Of a stretch of 64,000 nt of DNA, positions 25,695 to 36,379 are shown one piece after another. The notes beneath the pieces were generated by a model, which did no database searches, had not been told where the DNA came from, and worked only from the letters and a program-made list of their open reading frames with translations. The stretch is from Algisphaera agarilytica. GTDB lineage: Bacteria > Planctomycetota > Phycisphaerae > Phycisphaerales > Phycisphaeraceae. Within the stretch, counting starts at the first letter, position 1. Each line of letters opens with the position of its first letter. The stretch covers positions 682,001-746,000 of the forward strand of contig NZ_JACHGY010000001.1 of assembly GCF_014207595.1 (NCBI RefSeq). The letters run 5' to 3'. The position numbers and the translations under genes are program-made.

Positions 25695-25887
25695 GGTCCA
25701 GATAACCGCTGCACCAAGGCCATCGACCTCTCGTAGGAGAGTTATCCGGTCTTACGAATCGATTAATCGGTTTCATGAGCCGGCTTTGCTTAAACCCTCG
25801 ACGAAACGGCTCACCCCACTCACATTTCTTGCCGAAGGCTGATTCGATACAGGTTTACCCTGAATAGAAACACTTCGAGAGGCTTCC

Positions 25888-27864
25888 ATGTCCATTAAAT
25901 TCAAACTCACTCTGCTCGCAGCCATCCCGCTCCTGGCGATCGCCCTGATGGGGATCAACAGCACTCTGGCCAACGCCCGGGTGGCCGGTGAGATGAAAGA
26001 CATCCAGACCCTTGCCGACCTGGCGGTGCGCGTCAGCGCCTTGGTGCATGAAACCCAGAAGGAACGCGGCCGTACCGCGGGCTTCCTCGGCAGCAAGGGC
26101 GCGAAGTTCACCGCCGAGCTCTCGGATCAACGTAAGCTCGCGGACCAGCGCATCGCAGAGTTGTACGACTTCCTCGAAACGTTCGACGCCACCCACTTCG
26201 ACCCCGCCTTCCAGGACAGCTTTGCCGCGGCGCTCGACGACCTCGAACAGATCCAAGGCAAACGCCAGGCCGTCTCTTCTCAGAGCATCACCACCGGCGA
26301 CGCGCTGGGCTACTACACCGCGATGAACGGCAAGTTCCTCGACGCCATCGGCGTGATGTCAGAGCAGAGCATGGACGCGGACCTGACGCGGTCGATCACC
26401 GCCTACGTCCACTTCCTCAAAGGCAAGGAACGCGCCGGCATCGAGCGTGCGGTGCTGGCCAACACCTTCGCCGCCGACGCCTTCGGCCCGGGCATGTACA
26501 AAAAGTTCGTCTCGCTCGTCACCCAGCAGGACATCTACCTCAACGAGTTCAAGGCCCTCACCTCTGACGAAGCGTTGGCGTTTATCGACGAGGCCTCGGC
26601 CGACCCGTCCTTCGCCCAGGTGCAGTCCTACCGCGACACGGCGTTTGCCAACGCCGACAGGGGCAACTTCGGCGTCGATCCCGGCGTGTGGTTCAGCACG
26701 ATCACCAACAAGATCAACAAGCTGAAAGAAACCGAAGACTTCCTCTCCGCCGAATTGCAAGGACAGGCCGAAGCGGCGGCTTCATCGGCGGCCAATACGA
26801 TGCTTGCTTTCGCGGCTGCCACCGGCCTGATTGTTTTGCTTGGTGTCGCCGGGGCCTGGTTCATCATGCGTTCGATCAACCGCCCCATCGGGAAGCTGGT
26901 CGCCACGATCAACGAGATCCAAACCACCAATAATCTCAACCTCACTGCTGATACCTCCGCCAAAGGCGAAGTCGGCCAACTCGCTGGCTCCTTCAACGAG
27001 TTTGTAGGCACCCTCCGCGACATCATCGGTCAGGTCAGCCAATCCAGCGAAGAAGTCGCCGCCGCCGCCACCGAGGTCGCCGCGTGTAGCGATGAGCTCG
27101 CCCGTGGGATGGGTGAGCAGTCGTCTCAGGTCATGTCGATGAGCGCCGCCATCGAAGAGATGTCGGCCAGCGTCGTCGAGGTCGCCCGGCAAGCCAGCGA
27201 CGCCGCGGGTGACGCCGACCAAGCCGGCAGCGTGGCCCGCGAGGGGCAAGGTGTGGTGCGCCAGACCGTCGACGGCATGCAGAGCATCAAAGACGCCGTG
27301 ACCCACTCCGCTCAAGCCGTCTCCGAACTCGGCAAACGCGGCGAACAGATCGGTGAGATCATCGCCGTCATTAACGATATCGCCGACCAGACCAACCTCC
27401 TAGCCCTCAACGCCGCGATCGAAGCGGCCCGCGCCGGGGAGCACGGCCGCGGGTTCGCCGTCGTCGCCGACGAGGTCCGCAAGCTCGCCGACCGCACCAC
27501 CCAGGCCACCGACGAGATCAGCCAGTCGATCATCGCGATCCAGAAAGACACCACCTCGGCCGTCGGCCGCATGAACACGGGCACCGATCAAGTCAACCAC
27601 GGTGTGGAAACCGCCACCCAGGCCGGGACCAGCCTGGAGCAGATCGTGGGCACCTCCGAGAGTTTGGCCACCAAGGTGCAATCTATCGCCGCGGCCGCCG
27701 AGGAGCAGTCCTCCGCGGCCCAGGAAGTGGCGCTGGGCATCGAGCAGATCAACACCGTGAGCTCGTACTCCCTTGAGGGGACCCGCCAGGCCAACAAGGC
27801 TTCGGACCACCTGTCCCGCAAGGCCGAAGAGCTGCGGGAACTGGTCAGCCGATTCAACACGTAA
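25888..27864 (+). CDS. Methyl-accepting chemotaxis protein with NIT sensor
   Basis: A 658-aa transmembrane chemoreceptor. TM1 is at about 7-29; the periplasmic part opens with [16 protein letters not shown], the hallmark of the NIT (nitrate/nitrite-sensing) domain, and is all-helical. TM2 is at about 305-327, followed by a HAMP linker and a cytoplasmic signalling coiled coil whose tip reads [20 protein letters not shown] and [20 protein letters not shown]. It should relay nitrate, nitrite or a related ligand to CheA/CheW. No che genes are nearby. The reading frame and ATG 25888 (with GAGAGG upstream) are unambiguous. Confidence 0.93.
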   Translation: MSIKFKLTLLAAIPLLAIALMGINSTLANARVAGEMKDIQTLADLAVRVSALVHETQKERGRTAGFLGSKGAKFTAELSDQRKLADQRIAELYDFLETFDATHFDPAFQDSFAAALDDLEQIQGKRQAVSSQSITTGDALGYYTAMNGKFLDAIGVMSEQSMDADLTRSITAYVHFLKGKERAGIERAVLANTFAADAFGPGMYKKFVSLVTQQDIYLNEFKALTSDEALAFIDEASADPSFAQVQSYRDTAFANADRGNFGVDPGVWFSTITNKINKLKETEDFLSAELQGQAEAAASSAANTMLAFAAATGLIVLLGVAGAWFIMRSINRPIGKLVATINEIQTTNNLNLTADTSAKGEVGQLAGSFNEFVGTLRDIIGQVSQSSEEVAAAATEVAACSDELARGMGEQSSQVMSMSAAIEEMSASVVEVARQASDAAGDADQAGSVAREGQGVVRQTVDGMQSIKDAVTHSAQAVSELGKRGEQIGEIIAVINDIADQTNLLALNAAIEAARAGEHGRGFAVVADEVRKLADRTTQATDEISQSIIAIQKDTTSAVGRMNTGTDQVNHGVETATQAGTSLEQIVGTSESLATKVQSIAAAAEEQSSAAQEVALGIEQINTVSSYSLEGTRQANKASDHLSRKAEELRELVSRFNT

Positions 27865-27914
27865 AATCCCAAACCCGCCAACCGATCGCGCGCTATCGGG
27901 GCTATGCTTCTGCC

Positions 27915-28625
27915 ATGCCCCAACGCCAAGCCTTCACGCTGATCGAACTCCTTGTCGTGATCTCGATCATCGCGATCCTCATCGGTATCCTGCTCCCCGC
28001 CCTCGGGGCCTCGCGCAAAGCCGCCCGCAACGTCGTTTGCCAGAGCAACCTGCGCAGCATCCACCAGCTCATCCACGTCTACGCCAGCGACTTCGATCAG
28101 AACATCCCGGTCGGCTACCGTGACACCAGCGCCAGCTTTCCGCCCCGCCTGCAATTCAACGCCAACGTCTACAGCGGCTTCGCCAGTAAGTTCGTGCTCT
28201 ACGGCTGGCTGCACGAGCACGGGCTCATGGAGACACCCGAAGTCTTCTACTGCCCCGCCGAAACGAGCGAAGGGCAATCTTTCGATTCCGCCTCCAACCC
28301 CTGGCCACCCGGCACGCCGGGACAAAACGTCCTCACGAGCTACGGCATGGCCCCGCTCGCCCCCATCCCCGACGATGCCGTCAACGCCACCAACCTGCCC
28401 AAGCTCGACCTGCTCGGCCAGCAAGCAATCCTGGCCGACAGCGTCGGACTCCCCGAACGGGTCGATTCCCGCCACGGCGATGGTGTCCACGCGCTCTACG
28501 CCGACGCGGCCGTCCGCTGGATCGACCGCGATCGTTTCGATGCCGACCTTGAAGTGATTACTTCGCTGAGCGACACCTTCAACCCGCAGCAGCAGGCGAT
28601 CTGGGACGTGATCAACGAGCGCTAA
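27915..28625 (+). CDS. Pseudopilin with prepilin-type N-terminal signal
   Basis: A 236-aa protein with a type IV prepilin leader: MPQRQAF is short and basic, followed by [20 protein letters not shown] and [16 protein letters not shown]. Cleavage would be before Phe7 (here Ala replaces the usual Gly at -1, since the sequence is QAF-TLIE), with Glu at +5. The C-terminal globular part has CPAETSEG and the typical planctomycete ending [17 protein letters not shown], seen in the large family of pilin-like proteins of these bacteria (type II secretion pseudopilin related). It is 50 bp downstream of the chemoreceptor gene and might be read through from it. Role unknown. Confidence 0.88.
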   Translation: MPQRQAFTLIELLVVISIIAILIGILLPALGASRKAARNVVCQSNLRSIHQLIHVYASDFDQNIPVGYRDTSASFPPRLQFNANVYSGFASKFVLYGWLHEHGLMETPEVFYCPAETSEGQSFDSASNPWPPGTPGQNVLTSYGMAPLAPIPDDAVNATNLPKLDLLGQQAILADSVGLPERVDSRHGDGVHALYADAAVRWIDRDRFDADLEVITSLSDTFNPQQQAIWDVINER

Positions 28626-28734
28626 GCCGACAGAAGTGGGACTCCTCCCGCGGGGATTCTCCGCCTTGCACCACTCAAATCCAAACGCTCGCGGTAAGAT
28701 CGGCACAGGTTGATTTCACGCGCGAGACCCAAGC

Positions 28735-29199
28735 TTGGCTGAGAACACCCGGCACTACAAGTTCCATCAAGGGAGAGCCGCTCACACCATGCGTGTGCTG
28801 ATCCCTCTGTTTTTCGTAGCGTTTGCCGTCACCGCGTTTCTTTCTGGAGACGGCGGCGTGTGTATCGGTACCGGCATCAGCTTCTTCGCCATCCTGGCGG
28901 CCGTCGGCCTCTCGTTCAATCACTACACGGTGATCGACTTCGACCACGGCTGGGTCCAGCGGTGGACCACGGGGTTCTGGGGCGTCCCGGGAGACGTCAA
29001 AACCTACAGCTTCCACGAATTCAACGAGGTCCGGGTCACGCAAGACGAAGAGAGCTTTGAGCTGATCCTGATGCGTGGCCGCAAGAAACTGCGGTTAACG
29101 TGGGGCGGGGAAGAGCTATGCGAAGAAGGCAAAACGCTAGCGGGCCTGATGCGGCTGCCGCTGGATGACCGCAGCGAGCGAGCCAACCCTGCGGAATAA
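28735..29199 (+). CDS. Small membrane protein with two TM helices
   Basis: A 154-aa protein with two hydrophobic segments, MRVLIPLFFVAFAVTAFL (about 19-36) and CIGTGISFFAILAAVGLSF (about 43-61), then a basic/acidic cytoplasmic part (VQRWTTGFWGVPGDVKTYSF, FELILMRGRKKLRLTWGG) that looks like a PH-type beta domain, as in bacterial PH/DUF304-like proteins; this is a guess from strand pattern. The start is uncertain: TTG 28735 gives the longer form, ATG 28789 begins exactly at the first helix. It is convergent with the glycosyltransferase gene, which ends 1 bp away (29199/29201). Confidence 0.65.
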   Translation: MAENTRHYKFHQGRAAHTMRVLIPLFFVAFAVTAFLSGDGGVCIGTGISFFAILAAVGLSFNHYTVIDFDHGWVQRWTTGFWGVPGDVKTYSFHEFNEVRVTQDEESFELILMRGRKKLRLTWGGEELCEEGKTLAGLMRLPLDDRSERANPAE

Positions 29200-29200
29200 T

Positions 29201-30841
29201 CTATTCCGCCAATCGGTACTCGCGCACGACGATACGGCCGAACTTCCCTATAGACGCCGGATCACCCAACACCGCGACGCTGTTTTCCCACTGCTCGGCG
29301 GGCCGGCTGGTGATCAGCCAGACCGTTTGGTATCCCTTGGCCCTCTCTTCGAGACGGTCCCGGGCGACGCGTTCGAGGGTGATGAAGTACGCCGTGGGGG
29401 CCTCGCCGTCGAACTCCGCGGCGGACAGATCGACCAGCCCGATGCGGTCGGCGGGGCCGGTGTCTTGAGGGTAGTAGTAATCGAACGCGGTGTCGTGGGG
29501 CTCCCAGATGAACACGAGCAGGTCGCCCGCCTCGTCGTGGTCCCGCACGTAGTCCGCGGCCCGGTCCCAAGGCGACTTCTCGATCAGGGCGTAGGAGGAG
29601 TGCACGTTCTTGGTCGACAGCAGCAGCAGGAAGCCGACGACGCCCAGACGCAGCGGCGTCGGCCGGATGGACATCAAGCCCGCCGCCATAAGCGCGAACA
29701 TCGCCGGGGCGGTCCAGATGACCGCCCGGGTCAGGAACATCGGCCTCCACTGGCTGAGGGCGTACAACAACATGATGCCGCCCACGCCCATCCCCAGACA
29801 CATCAGCAACGCCACCGGCCGCTTCCGCCAGGCCAACAAACCCAGGAGCATCGTGATCAGCCCCAGCGCCAACGCCACGAGGCCGATGCGGTTGAGGTGG
29901 TCGTAGAGGTAGATCTGCTCGAACGACTGCCAAACCGATCCCCAGTTCGCATCGGGGATCCACCAGTTGGTCTGCAGGCGGTTGGTCGCCTGGCCCATGA
30001 TGCGCGGGATCCACCAGGCCCACCCCACGAGCACCAGCACGTTAGCGGCGAACCAGTTCCCGAAGAAGCCCCACCGCCGGCCGCCCGCCGTGAGCCACCA
30101 AGTGAAGGTCAAAAGCTGGATGCACGCCATCGGGACGACGGCGGTGTTGTGCGTGTAGAGCATCACCAGCGACGAGAGGATGTACCCCGCCCAGGCCAAG
30201 CCTAGGCGGAGACTCGCTTCGCCTTCGGCCGTGGACGGATTGTCCCCGCGCTTCCACCAGAGCCGACTCGCCGCGATCGGATGCCGCAGGAGAACCGAGA
30301 GGCAGACCATCGCGCCGAGGGCGAACGTGGTCATCATGCCGTAGGCCCGGGCTTCCTGGGCGTATTCGATCTGCATGGCCGCCACGGCATACAACGCCGC
30401 CGCCACCAGCCCCGTCCGCCGCCGCACCTCCGGGGCCGCCAGCCCCGCCGCGAGCAGGTAGGTCAATCCGATCGATGCCACACCCAGCACCGCCGACAGC
30501 GACCGCAGCGCCGCCTCCGATTCGCCGAACACCAGCCAAAGCCGCTGGACGCTGTAGTACAGCGGCGGGTTGGTCTCCAACACCGCCAACGGCCCCCAGA
30601 GCTCGCCCAGCGTTCGGCGGGCAAACCGCAGGGTCGCGCCCTCGTCACGCCACAGCGGCAGCACACCGATGCGGTAGAACCGCAGGGCCGTCCCGATCAA
30701 CACTACCACGGCGAGCGCCAGCAACGCCGGGCCGCGTCGCTCGAGCAAGGCAGCCGAAGCCGCGGGTGCTTGGGGTGTGGTGGAGGCGTCGGCCGATTCG
30801 TTCAATCGTCTGTTCTCGCAGGTGTAGGGGCGGGCGTTCAC
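29201..30841 (-). CDS. Membrane glycosyltransferase, GT39/ArnT-like (GT-C)
   Basis: A 546-aa polytopic membrane protein with about 10-12 hydrophobic helices. The N-terminal loop after TM1 has LPLWRDEGATLRFARRTLGE, with an acidic pair (Asp-Glu) at the expected catalytic position of GT-C enzymes using polyprenyl-phosphate sugars, followed by NPPLYYSVQRLW, the common pattern of the PMT/ArnT family. It probably glycosylates a lipid or protein on the periplasmic side. Start is GTG 30841, which overlaps the stop of the upstream GT2-GtrA gene as GTGA, so the two are translationally coupled: one probably makes the lipid-linked donor used by the other. Confidence 0.85.
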   Translation of the reverse strand: MNARPYTCENRRLNESADASTTPQAPAASAALLERRGPALLALAVVVLIGTALRFYRIGVLPLWRDEGATLRFARRTLGELWGPLAVLETNPPLYYSVQRLWLVFGESEAALRSLSAVLGVASIGLTYLLAAGLAAPEVRRRTGLVAAALYAVAAMQIEYAQEARAYGMMTTFALGAMVCLSVLLRHPIAASRLWWKRGDNPSTAEGEASLRLGLAWAGYILSSLVMLYTHNTAVVPMACIQLLTFTWWLTAGGRRWGFFGNWFAANVLVLVGWAWWIPRIMGQATNRLQTNWWIPDANWGSVWQSFEQIYLYDHLNRIGLVALALGLITMLLGLLAWRKRPVALLMCLGMGVGGIMLLYALSQWRPMFLTRAVIWTAPAMFALMAAGLMSIRPTPLRLGVVGFLLLLSTKNVHSSYALIEKSPWDRAADYVRDHDEAGDLLVFIWEPHDTAFDYYYPQDTGPADRIGLVDLSAAEFDGEAPTAYFITLERVARDRLEERAKGYQTVWLITSRPAEQWENSVAVLGDPASIGKFGRIVVREYRLAE

Positions 30842-32052
30842 ACGGCCGAGGAAGGCTCAGCTTCGGCTGAATCTTCTGGCACGTCCACCGGTTGTTTGGC
30901 CTGGGCCTCGGCTCGCTGGGCGTAGCTGCGGCGTTTGAACACGAAGAAGCGGTTGCCCAGGAAGTTGAACATCATGCCCGCGCCAATCCCGATGACCGCC
31001 GAGAGCTGCAGCCCCAGGCCGAAGCCCGACAGCAGCGTCTGCCGCATGACGTAGGCCACGATGTAGTTGATCGTCGCGCCCGCCGAGGTGACCGTGAAGT
31101 ACCCGGCCATCTGCTTCCAGAAGTTGCCGCCCCGCGCGTAGCCGAAAGTGAATCGGCGGTTGAGCAGGAAGTTGCTGAGCACGCTCACGGCGATGCCGCC
31201 AAGCAACGCCACGCCATCGGCAGCGCCGAGCAGCGACAACACGGTCAGGGTGACCAGGTTCACGACCATGCCCGAGCTGCCCACCGCCAGGAACTGCAAA
31301 AGCTCCATCGCGGTCGAGAACTTGTAGATGTACAGCCGGCGGAGGTGTTGGATGTAGAGCAGTTGCTGGCGGAGCGTGAGCTTGCTCTCGCCCAGGTCGC
31401 GGTCGCGGAAGTGGATCGGCACCTCGCCGACGTTCTCCAGCCGACACTTCACGATCAGCTCCAACGCGATCTTGTAGCCGACCGGGTTGAGGTCTTTGGC
31501 GTTGTCGAAGTCTTCTTTGCGCATCGCGAAGAATCCCGCCATGGGGTCCTTGCTGTCGGTGAGCGGCCGAGCCAGAAGCGTGGCGATGCGGCTGTTGAGC
31601 CAGCGGAACAAGCCCCAGTCGTCGTCGGTCGATCCGCCGGGGACGTAGCGCGAGCCGATGACGAACTGCTGGCCGGACTGCAGGGCGAGGATGAGGTGGG
31701 GGATGCGTTCGGGGGGGTGGCTGAGGTCGCAGTCCATGCAGACGATGGCCGGGTGGGTGGCCGCCTTCATGCCGTCGATCACCGACTGGCTCAGCCCGGG
31801 GTCTTCGGTCCGCACGAGGATACGGACCCAGGGGTAGCCGCAGTTCTCGACCGCCTCGACGCTGCCGTCCCGGCTGTTGTCGTCGGCGAAGATCAGCTCG
31901 AACTCGGCGTCGTAGGCCTCGGCCAGCGCGGCGATCCGCTCGATCAGGCGGGGGATGTTCTCCACCTCGCGGAACGTGGGCACGACGATACTGACCGGCG
32001 TGTGAAGCCGGATACTGGCCAGCTCGAGCTGAGCGATGTCGTTGTCTTCCAC
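30838..32052 (-). CDS. Polyprenyl-phosphate glycosyltransferase (GT2) fused to GtrA membrane domain
   Basis: A 404-aa fusion. Residues about 18-240 are a DPM1-like GT2 catalytic domain (SIVVPTFREVENIPRLIE, FADDNSRDGS, DGMKAATHPAIVCMDCDLSH with the DxD, SGQQFVIGSRYVPGG). Residues about 255-385 are a GtrA domain with four TM helices (LLQFLAVGSSGMVVNLVTL, FLLNRRFTFGYARGG, MMFNFLGNRFFVFKRRSY). It should form a polyprenyl-phosphate sugar and help move it across the membrane. GTG 32052 is taken as the start because the open frame to 32154 would run through the fusA terminator hairpin. Coupled by GTGA to the GT39-like gene. Confidence 0.85.
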   Translation of the reverse strand: MEDNDIAQLELASIRLHTPVSIVVPTFREVENIPRLIERIAALAEAYDAEFELIFADDNSRDGSVEAVENCGYPWVRILVRTEDPGLSQSVIDGMKAATHPAIVCMDCDLSHPPERIPHLILALQSGQQFVIGSRYVPGGSTDDDWGLFRWLNSRIATLLARPLTDSKDPMAGFFAMRKEDFDNAKDLNPVGYKIALELIVKCRLENVGEVPIHFRDRDLGESKLTLRQQLLYIQHLRRLYIYKFSTAMELLQFLAVGSSGMVVNLVTLTVLSLLGAADGVALLGGIAVSVLSNFLLNRRFTFGYARGGNFWKQMAGYFTVTSAGATINYIVAYVMRQTLLSGFGLGLQLSAVIGIGAGMMFNFLGNRFFVFKRRSYAQRAEAQAKQPVDVPEDSAEAEPSSAV

Positions 32053-32068
32053 GTGGTCCGGCCCCTGC

Positions 32069-32136
32069 TTGGTGGGTGTCTCCCGACGAGTCGGGAGCTT
32101 CAGGTTATACCCTACATCGTTTAAGGGAGACACCAA
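32069..32136. repeat. Inverted repeat (element I)
   Basis: TTGGTGGGTGTCTCCC near 32069 and GGGAGACACCAA at 32125-32136 are complementary apart from a 4-nt insertion; an inner palindrome CTCCCGAC-GA-GTCGGGAG lies between. It separates the fusA terminator from the GT2 gene and may hold that gene's promoter or leader. Confidence 0.55.
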
Positions 32137-32139
32137 CTT

Positions 32140-32172
32140 AAAAAAAACGCCCACGGCGAGGGCCGTGGGCGT
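32140..32172 (-). terminator. Intrinsic terminator of fusA
   Basis: On the minus strand ACGCCCACGGCC-CTC-GCCGTGGGCGT is followed by eight T residues, 34 bp after the fusA stop. It is a textbook rho-independent terminator. Confidence 0.92.
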
Positions 32173-32205
32173 GGTGGGGTCTGGATTTCCGGGATAGCTA
32201 AGCGA

Positions 32206-34344
32206 TTAGCCTTCCTGGTTTTCGAGGATGGTCTTGGCGACGTTGGCGGGGACCGCGGCGTACTTCAGCGGCTCCATGGCGTAGGACGCACGGCCCTGGC
32301 TCATGCCGCGGAGGCTGTTGGAGTAGCCGAACATCTCCGAGAGCGGGGCCTCGGCGGTGATGATGCGGACCACGCCACGCTCTTCGTCGCCGACGATGAT
32401 CGCACGGCGGCGGTTGAGGTCGCCGGTGACGTTACCGAAGAACTCGTCGGGGGTGGTGACGACGACCTTCATGAGCGGCTCCATGAGCTGGAGGCCGGCC
32501 TTCTTGGTCGCTTCCTTGAATGCCAGGGTGCCGGCCATCTCGAAGGCGATCTGCGAGGAGTCAACGTCGTGGTACTTACCGTCGGTGAGCTCGACCTTGA
32601 CGCCCAGCAGCGGGTAGCCCGCGAGGACGCCGGAGATCGCGGTGTTGCGGCAACCGACGCCGACCGAGGGGATGAACTCGCGGGGGATGGCACCGCCAGC
32701 GATCTTGTCGACGAAGACGACGCCGTCTTCCCACTTGAGCTCTTGCTCTTCAGCTTCTTCCTCGGTGATGGGCGAGACGTTGATCGTACAGTCGCCGAAC
32801 TGACCGCGGCCGCCGGACTGCTTCTTGTGGATGCCGCGGGCTTCGGCGGAACCGGTGATGCATTCCTTGTAGGCCACGCGGGGTTGGCCGACGTTCACGC
32901 CGATCTTCATGTCACGGGTGAGCTTAGTGGTGATGATGTCCAGGTGCAGCTCGCCCATGCCGGCGATGATGGTCTGGCCGGTTTCTTCGTCGTAGTTGGC
33001 TTGGAACGACGGGTCTTCGCGGCGGATGGTGCCCAGAGCGTTGGACAGCTTTTCCTTGTCGCCGGCGGTGGCGGGCTCGATGGACATCGAGATCACGGGA
33101 TCGGGGAAGTCCATCCGGTCGAGGACGATCGAGTCGTCCGCGTCACACAGGGTTTCACCGGTGTAGCTGTTCTTGAGGCCGACCACGGCGACGATCTCGC
33201 CGGCGAGCGCTTCGTCGCGGGCCAGGCGGTCCTTCGAGTGCATCTCGAAGATACGGCTGACGATCTCTTTCTTGCCGTTGTTGGAGTTGAGCACGCGGGT
33301 GCCCTTGGTCAGCTTGCCGGAGTAGATGCGGACGTAGGTCAGGTCGCCGTGGGCGTCGTTGACGATCTTGAAGACCAGGGCCGACAGCGGCGCGTTTTCG
33401 TCGTGGGGACGGGTGAGGCGCTTCTCGGCGTCGTCCGGATCGGTACCTTCGGTCTCGGGCACTTCGGTGGGGTTGGGCAGGTAGTCGATGACGCCGTCGA
33501 GCAGCTTCTGCACGCCGATGTTTTGGAGGGCCGAGCCGCAGAAGGTCGGGTGGATTTCTTTGGACAGCGTGCCCTTACGCAGCGCGGCGGTGATCTGCTC
33601 GTTGCTGATCTCTTCGCCGCCGAGGTACAGCTCAGCCAGATCGTCGTCGACGTCGCAGGCGCCTTCGATCATCTCTTCACGCTTCTGCTCGGCGAGTTCT
33701 TTGAGCTCGTCGGGGATTTCTTTTTCTTCAACGACCGAACCCATGTCGCCGGTGAAGTAGAACGCCTTCATGGCGAGCAGGTCGACCAGGCCTTCGAACT
33801 CGTGGCCGGCGCCGATCGGGATCTGCACGGGCACGGCCTTAGCGCCGAGGCGCTCGCCGATGGAGTCGAAGCTGAATTGGAAGTCGGCACCGATCTTGTC
33901 CATCTTGTTGATGAAGCAGATGCGGGGCACGCCGTAACGCTCGGCCTGACGCCAAACGGTTTCGGACTGGGCTTCCACGCCTTCCTTGCCGTCGAACACG
34001 ACGACCGCGCCGTCGAGGACCCGCATGGAGCGTTCGACTTCCATGGTGAAGTCGACGTGGCCGGGGGTGTCGATCAGGTTGCAGGTGTACTCGATGCCGT
34101 CGCGGGTCCAGGGGCAGGTGGTGGCCGCCGACTGGATGGTGATGCCGCGGTCTTGCTCGTCCTGGAGGTGGTCCATGGTGGCGGTGCCGTCGTGGACTTC
34201 ACCGATCTTGTAGGACTTGCCGGTGTAGTAGAGCACGCGTTCGGTGGTAGTGGTCTTGCCCGCGTCGATGTGGGCGCAGATGCCGAAGTTACGGGTCTTC
34301 TGCAGGCGGGTGAGTTTGCCGGTCGGGGTGGTGGTGGTGCTCAT
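32206..34344 (-). CDS. fusA: Elongation factor G
   Basis: A 712-aa translational GTPase that moves tRNAs and mRNA through the ribosome after peptide bond formation. GTPase motifs: G1 [14 protein letters not shown]3 [16 protein letters not shown]4 [11 protein letters not shown]; later domain landmarks [13 protein letters not shown] read as [26 protein letters not shown] and the domain IV loop [12 protein letters not shown]. Length is slightly above the usual 690-700, and there are small insertions in domain II/III. It stands alone, not in the str operon (rpsL, rpsG, tuf absent), which suggests it may be a second fusA copy of the genome or that the operon is split. ATG 34344. Confidence 0.95.
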   Translation of the reverse strand: MSTTTTPTGKLTRLQKTRNFGICAHIDAGKTTTTERVLYYTGKSYKIGEVHDGTATMDHLQDEQDRGITIQSAATTCPWTRDGIEYTCNLIDTPGHVDFTMEVERSMRVLDGAVVVFDGKEGVEAQSETVWRQAERYGVPRICFINKMDKIGADFQFSFDSIGERLGAKAVPVQIPIGAGHEFEGLVDLLAMKAFYFTGDMGSVVEEKEIPDELKELAEQKREEMIEGACDVDDDLAELYLGGEEISNEQITAALRKGTLSKEIHPTFCGSALQNIGVQKLLDGVIDYLPNPTEVPETEGTDPDDAEKRLTRPHDENAPLSALVFKIVNDAHGDLTYVRIYSGKLTKGTRVLNSNNGKKEIVSRIFEMHSKDRLARDEALAGEIVAVVGLKNSYTGETLCDADDSIVLDRMDFPDPVISMSIEPATAGDKEKLSNALGTIRREDPSFQANYDEETGQTIIAGMGELHLDIITTKLTRDMKIGVNVGQPRVAYKECITGSAEARGIHKKQSGGRGQFGDCTINVSPITEEEAEEQELKWEDGVVFVDKIAGGAIPREFIPSVGVGCRNTAISGVLAGYPLLGVKVELTDGKYHDVDSSQIAFEMAGTLAFKEATKKAGLQLMEPLMKVVVTTPDEFFGNVTGDLNRRRAIIVGDEERGVVRIITAEAPLSEMFGYSNSLRGMSQGRASYAMEPLKYAAVPANVAKTILENQEG

Positions 34345-34550
34345 GGGTGGTACGTGGGTTAGCGGGATGACCGGACCGAAATAATCAGGGTTTACGGCCG
34401 AGGAACTGGAAATGCCTCACAGATGTGGCATGTTATGTCTGGCATCCCGCCGATTCTCTGGGGAATGGGCGGGCGAGCCGCGTAATTTAACAGGTGGACC
34501 CACTGGGTCAAGCCTGAACGCCGGGATCACTGTCCAGGAGAGGCCCCAAA

Positions 34551-35879
34551 TTGTCCGGGAAATCAACAAAACGGTGGCTTTGGATCGGGCGGGTGGTCCT
34601 ATTGGGCTGGATGCTGGGCGTCATGCTCCCGTACGTCCTGTCGTCGCCCGAGCACGTGGATTTCCCCCAGCTTTACATGGCCGGGACCATTGCGGCCCAG
34701 GGCGAATGGGACGCCCTGTACGCCACCCCCCTGCCCGACGCCCAGCTGAACCCCGCCTACCCCACCGCCTCGACCCCCCACGCCGACTACCTCCGGCTGG
34801 CCCAGGAGCGGGGCGTGCCCCCCGAGAGCCTCCGCTACATCTATCCCCCGCCCGCCGCCCTGCTGTTCTGGCCGTTGGGGCTGATGACGTACGACTCCGC
34901 AATCCTGGCCTTCGCGGTTCTGTCCTGCCTCACCGTGTGGCTGGTCGGGGTCCAGGCGGGGCTGATTTACCGCCACTTTGCGGGCCAGCCCAGCCGGATC
35001 GAACTGGTGCTGACCGCCCTGGTTTGCATCTGCCCGGCCATGATCAACGGTACACGCGCCCTGAACATCGCCATGGTCAGCTCCGCGTTCATCGGCATGG
35101 CGGTCCTGGCTCTGCTACGCCGATCCGACCTCCACACCCCGTGGTCGCTAGCGCTGGGGGGGATTTTCAAAGCCACCTCCGGGCCGTTAGTCATCGTCGC
35201 CGCGGCCTTGGGAAGGTGGCGTGCGATCGTGGGGACGATCTCGGTCACCGTCGCCATCGTGGGGCTGAGCCTGCTGGTCATGGGGGCGGGCCCGTTTGAA
35301 AGGTTCTTCCAAGACATCGCCCCGAACCTGACCACCACTACCCCCGAAGTCTCCAACCAGTCCCTGGCGGCGGTTTTGCTGCGTCAGGGATGGATCGAAC
35401 CCAACGGCAACGCCCTGGGCTGGATACGGCGTCTGGGAATCGTATTGCTCCTGGCCACGGCCGTGGCCACCCGGCACCAGACACGTCGTCATCCGGAGCA
35501 AAAGGCTGCCCTGCTCATGGCCGGGCTGTACCTGGCGATGCTGACTTGGATGGTGTTCAACCCGCTGTTCTGGAGCCACTACCAGATGGTCCTGGCGCCG
35601 TTCTGGGGCTGGCTCGCCTGGGAACTGCACCGCGAGGCCCGGGCGGGGCGTTGGGTGTGGGTCGGGCTGCTGGGGGTGAGTTTTGCCAGCGTGTGGTTCC
35701 CCGCCACGATCGTGCTGAACCAGAAATTCGCGACCCCGGAATTGATCACCTCGCATGTGTTGTGGGCGACGCTGGTGCTGGCCGTATTCACGGGGTGGCG
35801 ACTGTTCAAGCCTTTGCCCGACACGGATAACGAACAAACCCCGGGTAATACCCCGACCGACGACGCCCCCGCCGCGTAA
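34551..35879 (+). CDS. Membrane glycosyltransferase, GT87/DUF2029-like
   Basis: A 442-aa polytopic membrane protein with about nine hydrophobic helices. The first loop has the acidic HVDFPQLYMAGTIAAQGEWD followed by SLRYIYPPPAALLFWPLGLM, which is the pattern of GT87/DUF2029 (PimE-like) polyprenyl-phosphate sugar transferases; the FKATSGPLVIVAAALGRW and NPLFWSHYQMVLAPFWGWL blocks also fit. It should glycosylate an acceptor on the outer face of the cytoplasmic membrane. The start is TTG 34551, supported by AGGAGAGG 8-14 bp upstream. It is followed 10 bp later by the NYN-domain gene. Confidence 0.78.
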   Translation: MSGKSTKRWLWIGRVVLLGWMLGVMLPYVLSSPEHVDFPQLYMAGTIAAQGEWDALYATPLPDAQLNPAYPTASTPHADYLRLAQERGVPPESLRYIYPPPAALLFWPLGLMTYDSAILAFAVLSCLTVWLVGVQAGLIYRHFAGQPSRIELVLTALVCICPAMINGTRALNIAMVSSAFIGMAVLALLRRSDLHTPWSLALGGIFKATSGPLVIVAAALGRWRAIVGTISVTVAIVGLSLLVMGAGPFERFFQDIAPNLTTTTPEVSNQSLAAVLLRQGWIEPNGNALGWIRRLGIVLLLATAVATRHQTRRHPEQKAALLMAGLYLAMLTWMVFNPLFWSHYQMVLAPFWGWLAWELHREARAGRWVWVGLLGVSFASVWFPATIVLNQKFATPELITSHVLWATLVLAVFTGWRLFKPLPDTDNEQTPGNTPTDDAPAA

Positions 35880-35888
35880 AGTGCGTTC

Positions 35889-36377
35889 ATGCCGTTGATC
35901 ATCGACTGCTACAACGTGCTGCACGTCTCGATGCCCCCGATGCTCGCCGGGCTCAGCGAAGCGGGGTTGTGCCACGCCCTGGTCCGGACCAAGTGGGCGG
36001 CCTCGGGCCAACCCATCACCGTGGTCGCCGACGGCCGGCCCAAACCGCTCGGAGTGGAAGCATCGCCCGTCGCCGAGGTGGACCTGGTCTACGCCGGCAG
36101 CCACCGCTCGGCCGACGACCTGATCATCGACCTCATCAACGCCCACTCCGCCCCGCGTCGCCTCACCGTGGTCAGCAGCGACCGCGTGATCCGCACCGCC
36201 GCCCGACGCCGCCGGGCCAAAGACCTGGCCAGCGAAGACTTCATCGATCAGCTCTGCGACCAGCTCCGAAAGCATGCCCAGGGCCCGCCCCCGCTGGCCC
36301 GCCCCCAGTTTGCCCCGCTCCCCCCCGAACTGGTGCAACGCTGGAAGAAAGCCTTCGGGTTCAAAGAACACGACTAA
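35889..36377 (+). CDS. NYN-domain (YacP-like) putative ribonuclease
   Basis: A 162-aa PIN/NYN-fold protein. Acidic catalytic positions are visible: Asp6 in LIIDCYNVLH, the Asp48-centred VVADGRPKP and the ADDLIIDLINAHS block, followed by VVSSDRVIRTAARRRRAKD. This is the arrangement of YacP (Rae1), a nuclease that in Bacillus cleaves mRNA on the ribosome. Mg-dependent RNA cleavage is expected, but the target here is unknown. ATG 35889 is only 10 bp after the previous stop, so it may share a transcript with the GT87-like gene. Hairpin element J follows. Confidence 0.8.
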   Translation: MPLIIDCYNVLHVSMPPMLAGLSEAGLCHALVRTKWAASGQPITVVADGRPKPLGVEASPVAEVDLVYAGSHRSADDLIIDLINAHSAPRRLTVVSSDRVIRTAARRRRAKDLASEDFIDQLCDQLRKHAQGPPPLARPQFAPLPPELVQRWKKAFGFKEHD

Positions 36378-36379
36378 CC

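Noticed and set aside
25635-25887. A flagellar-type (sigma-28) promoter for the chemoreceptor
   Set aside because: No TAAA-N15-GCCGATAA match with correct spacing was found.
32053-32154. Extended N terminus for the GT2-GtrA protein
   Set aside because: The proposed start lies inside the fusA terminator hairpin; GTG 32052 fits the domain start.
32569-34362. A 597-codon open frame antisense to fusA
   Set aside because: Same reason; EF-G motifs on the minus strand are unambiguous.
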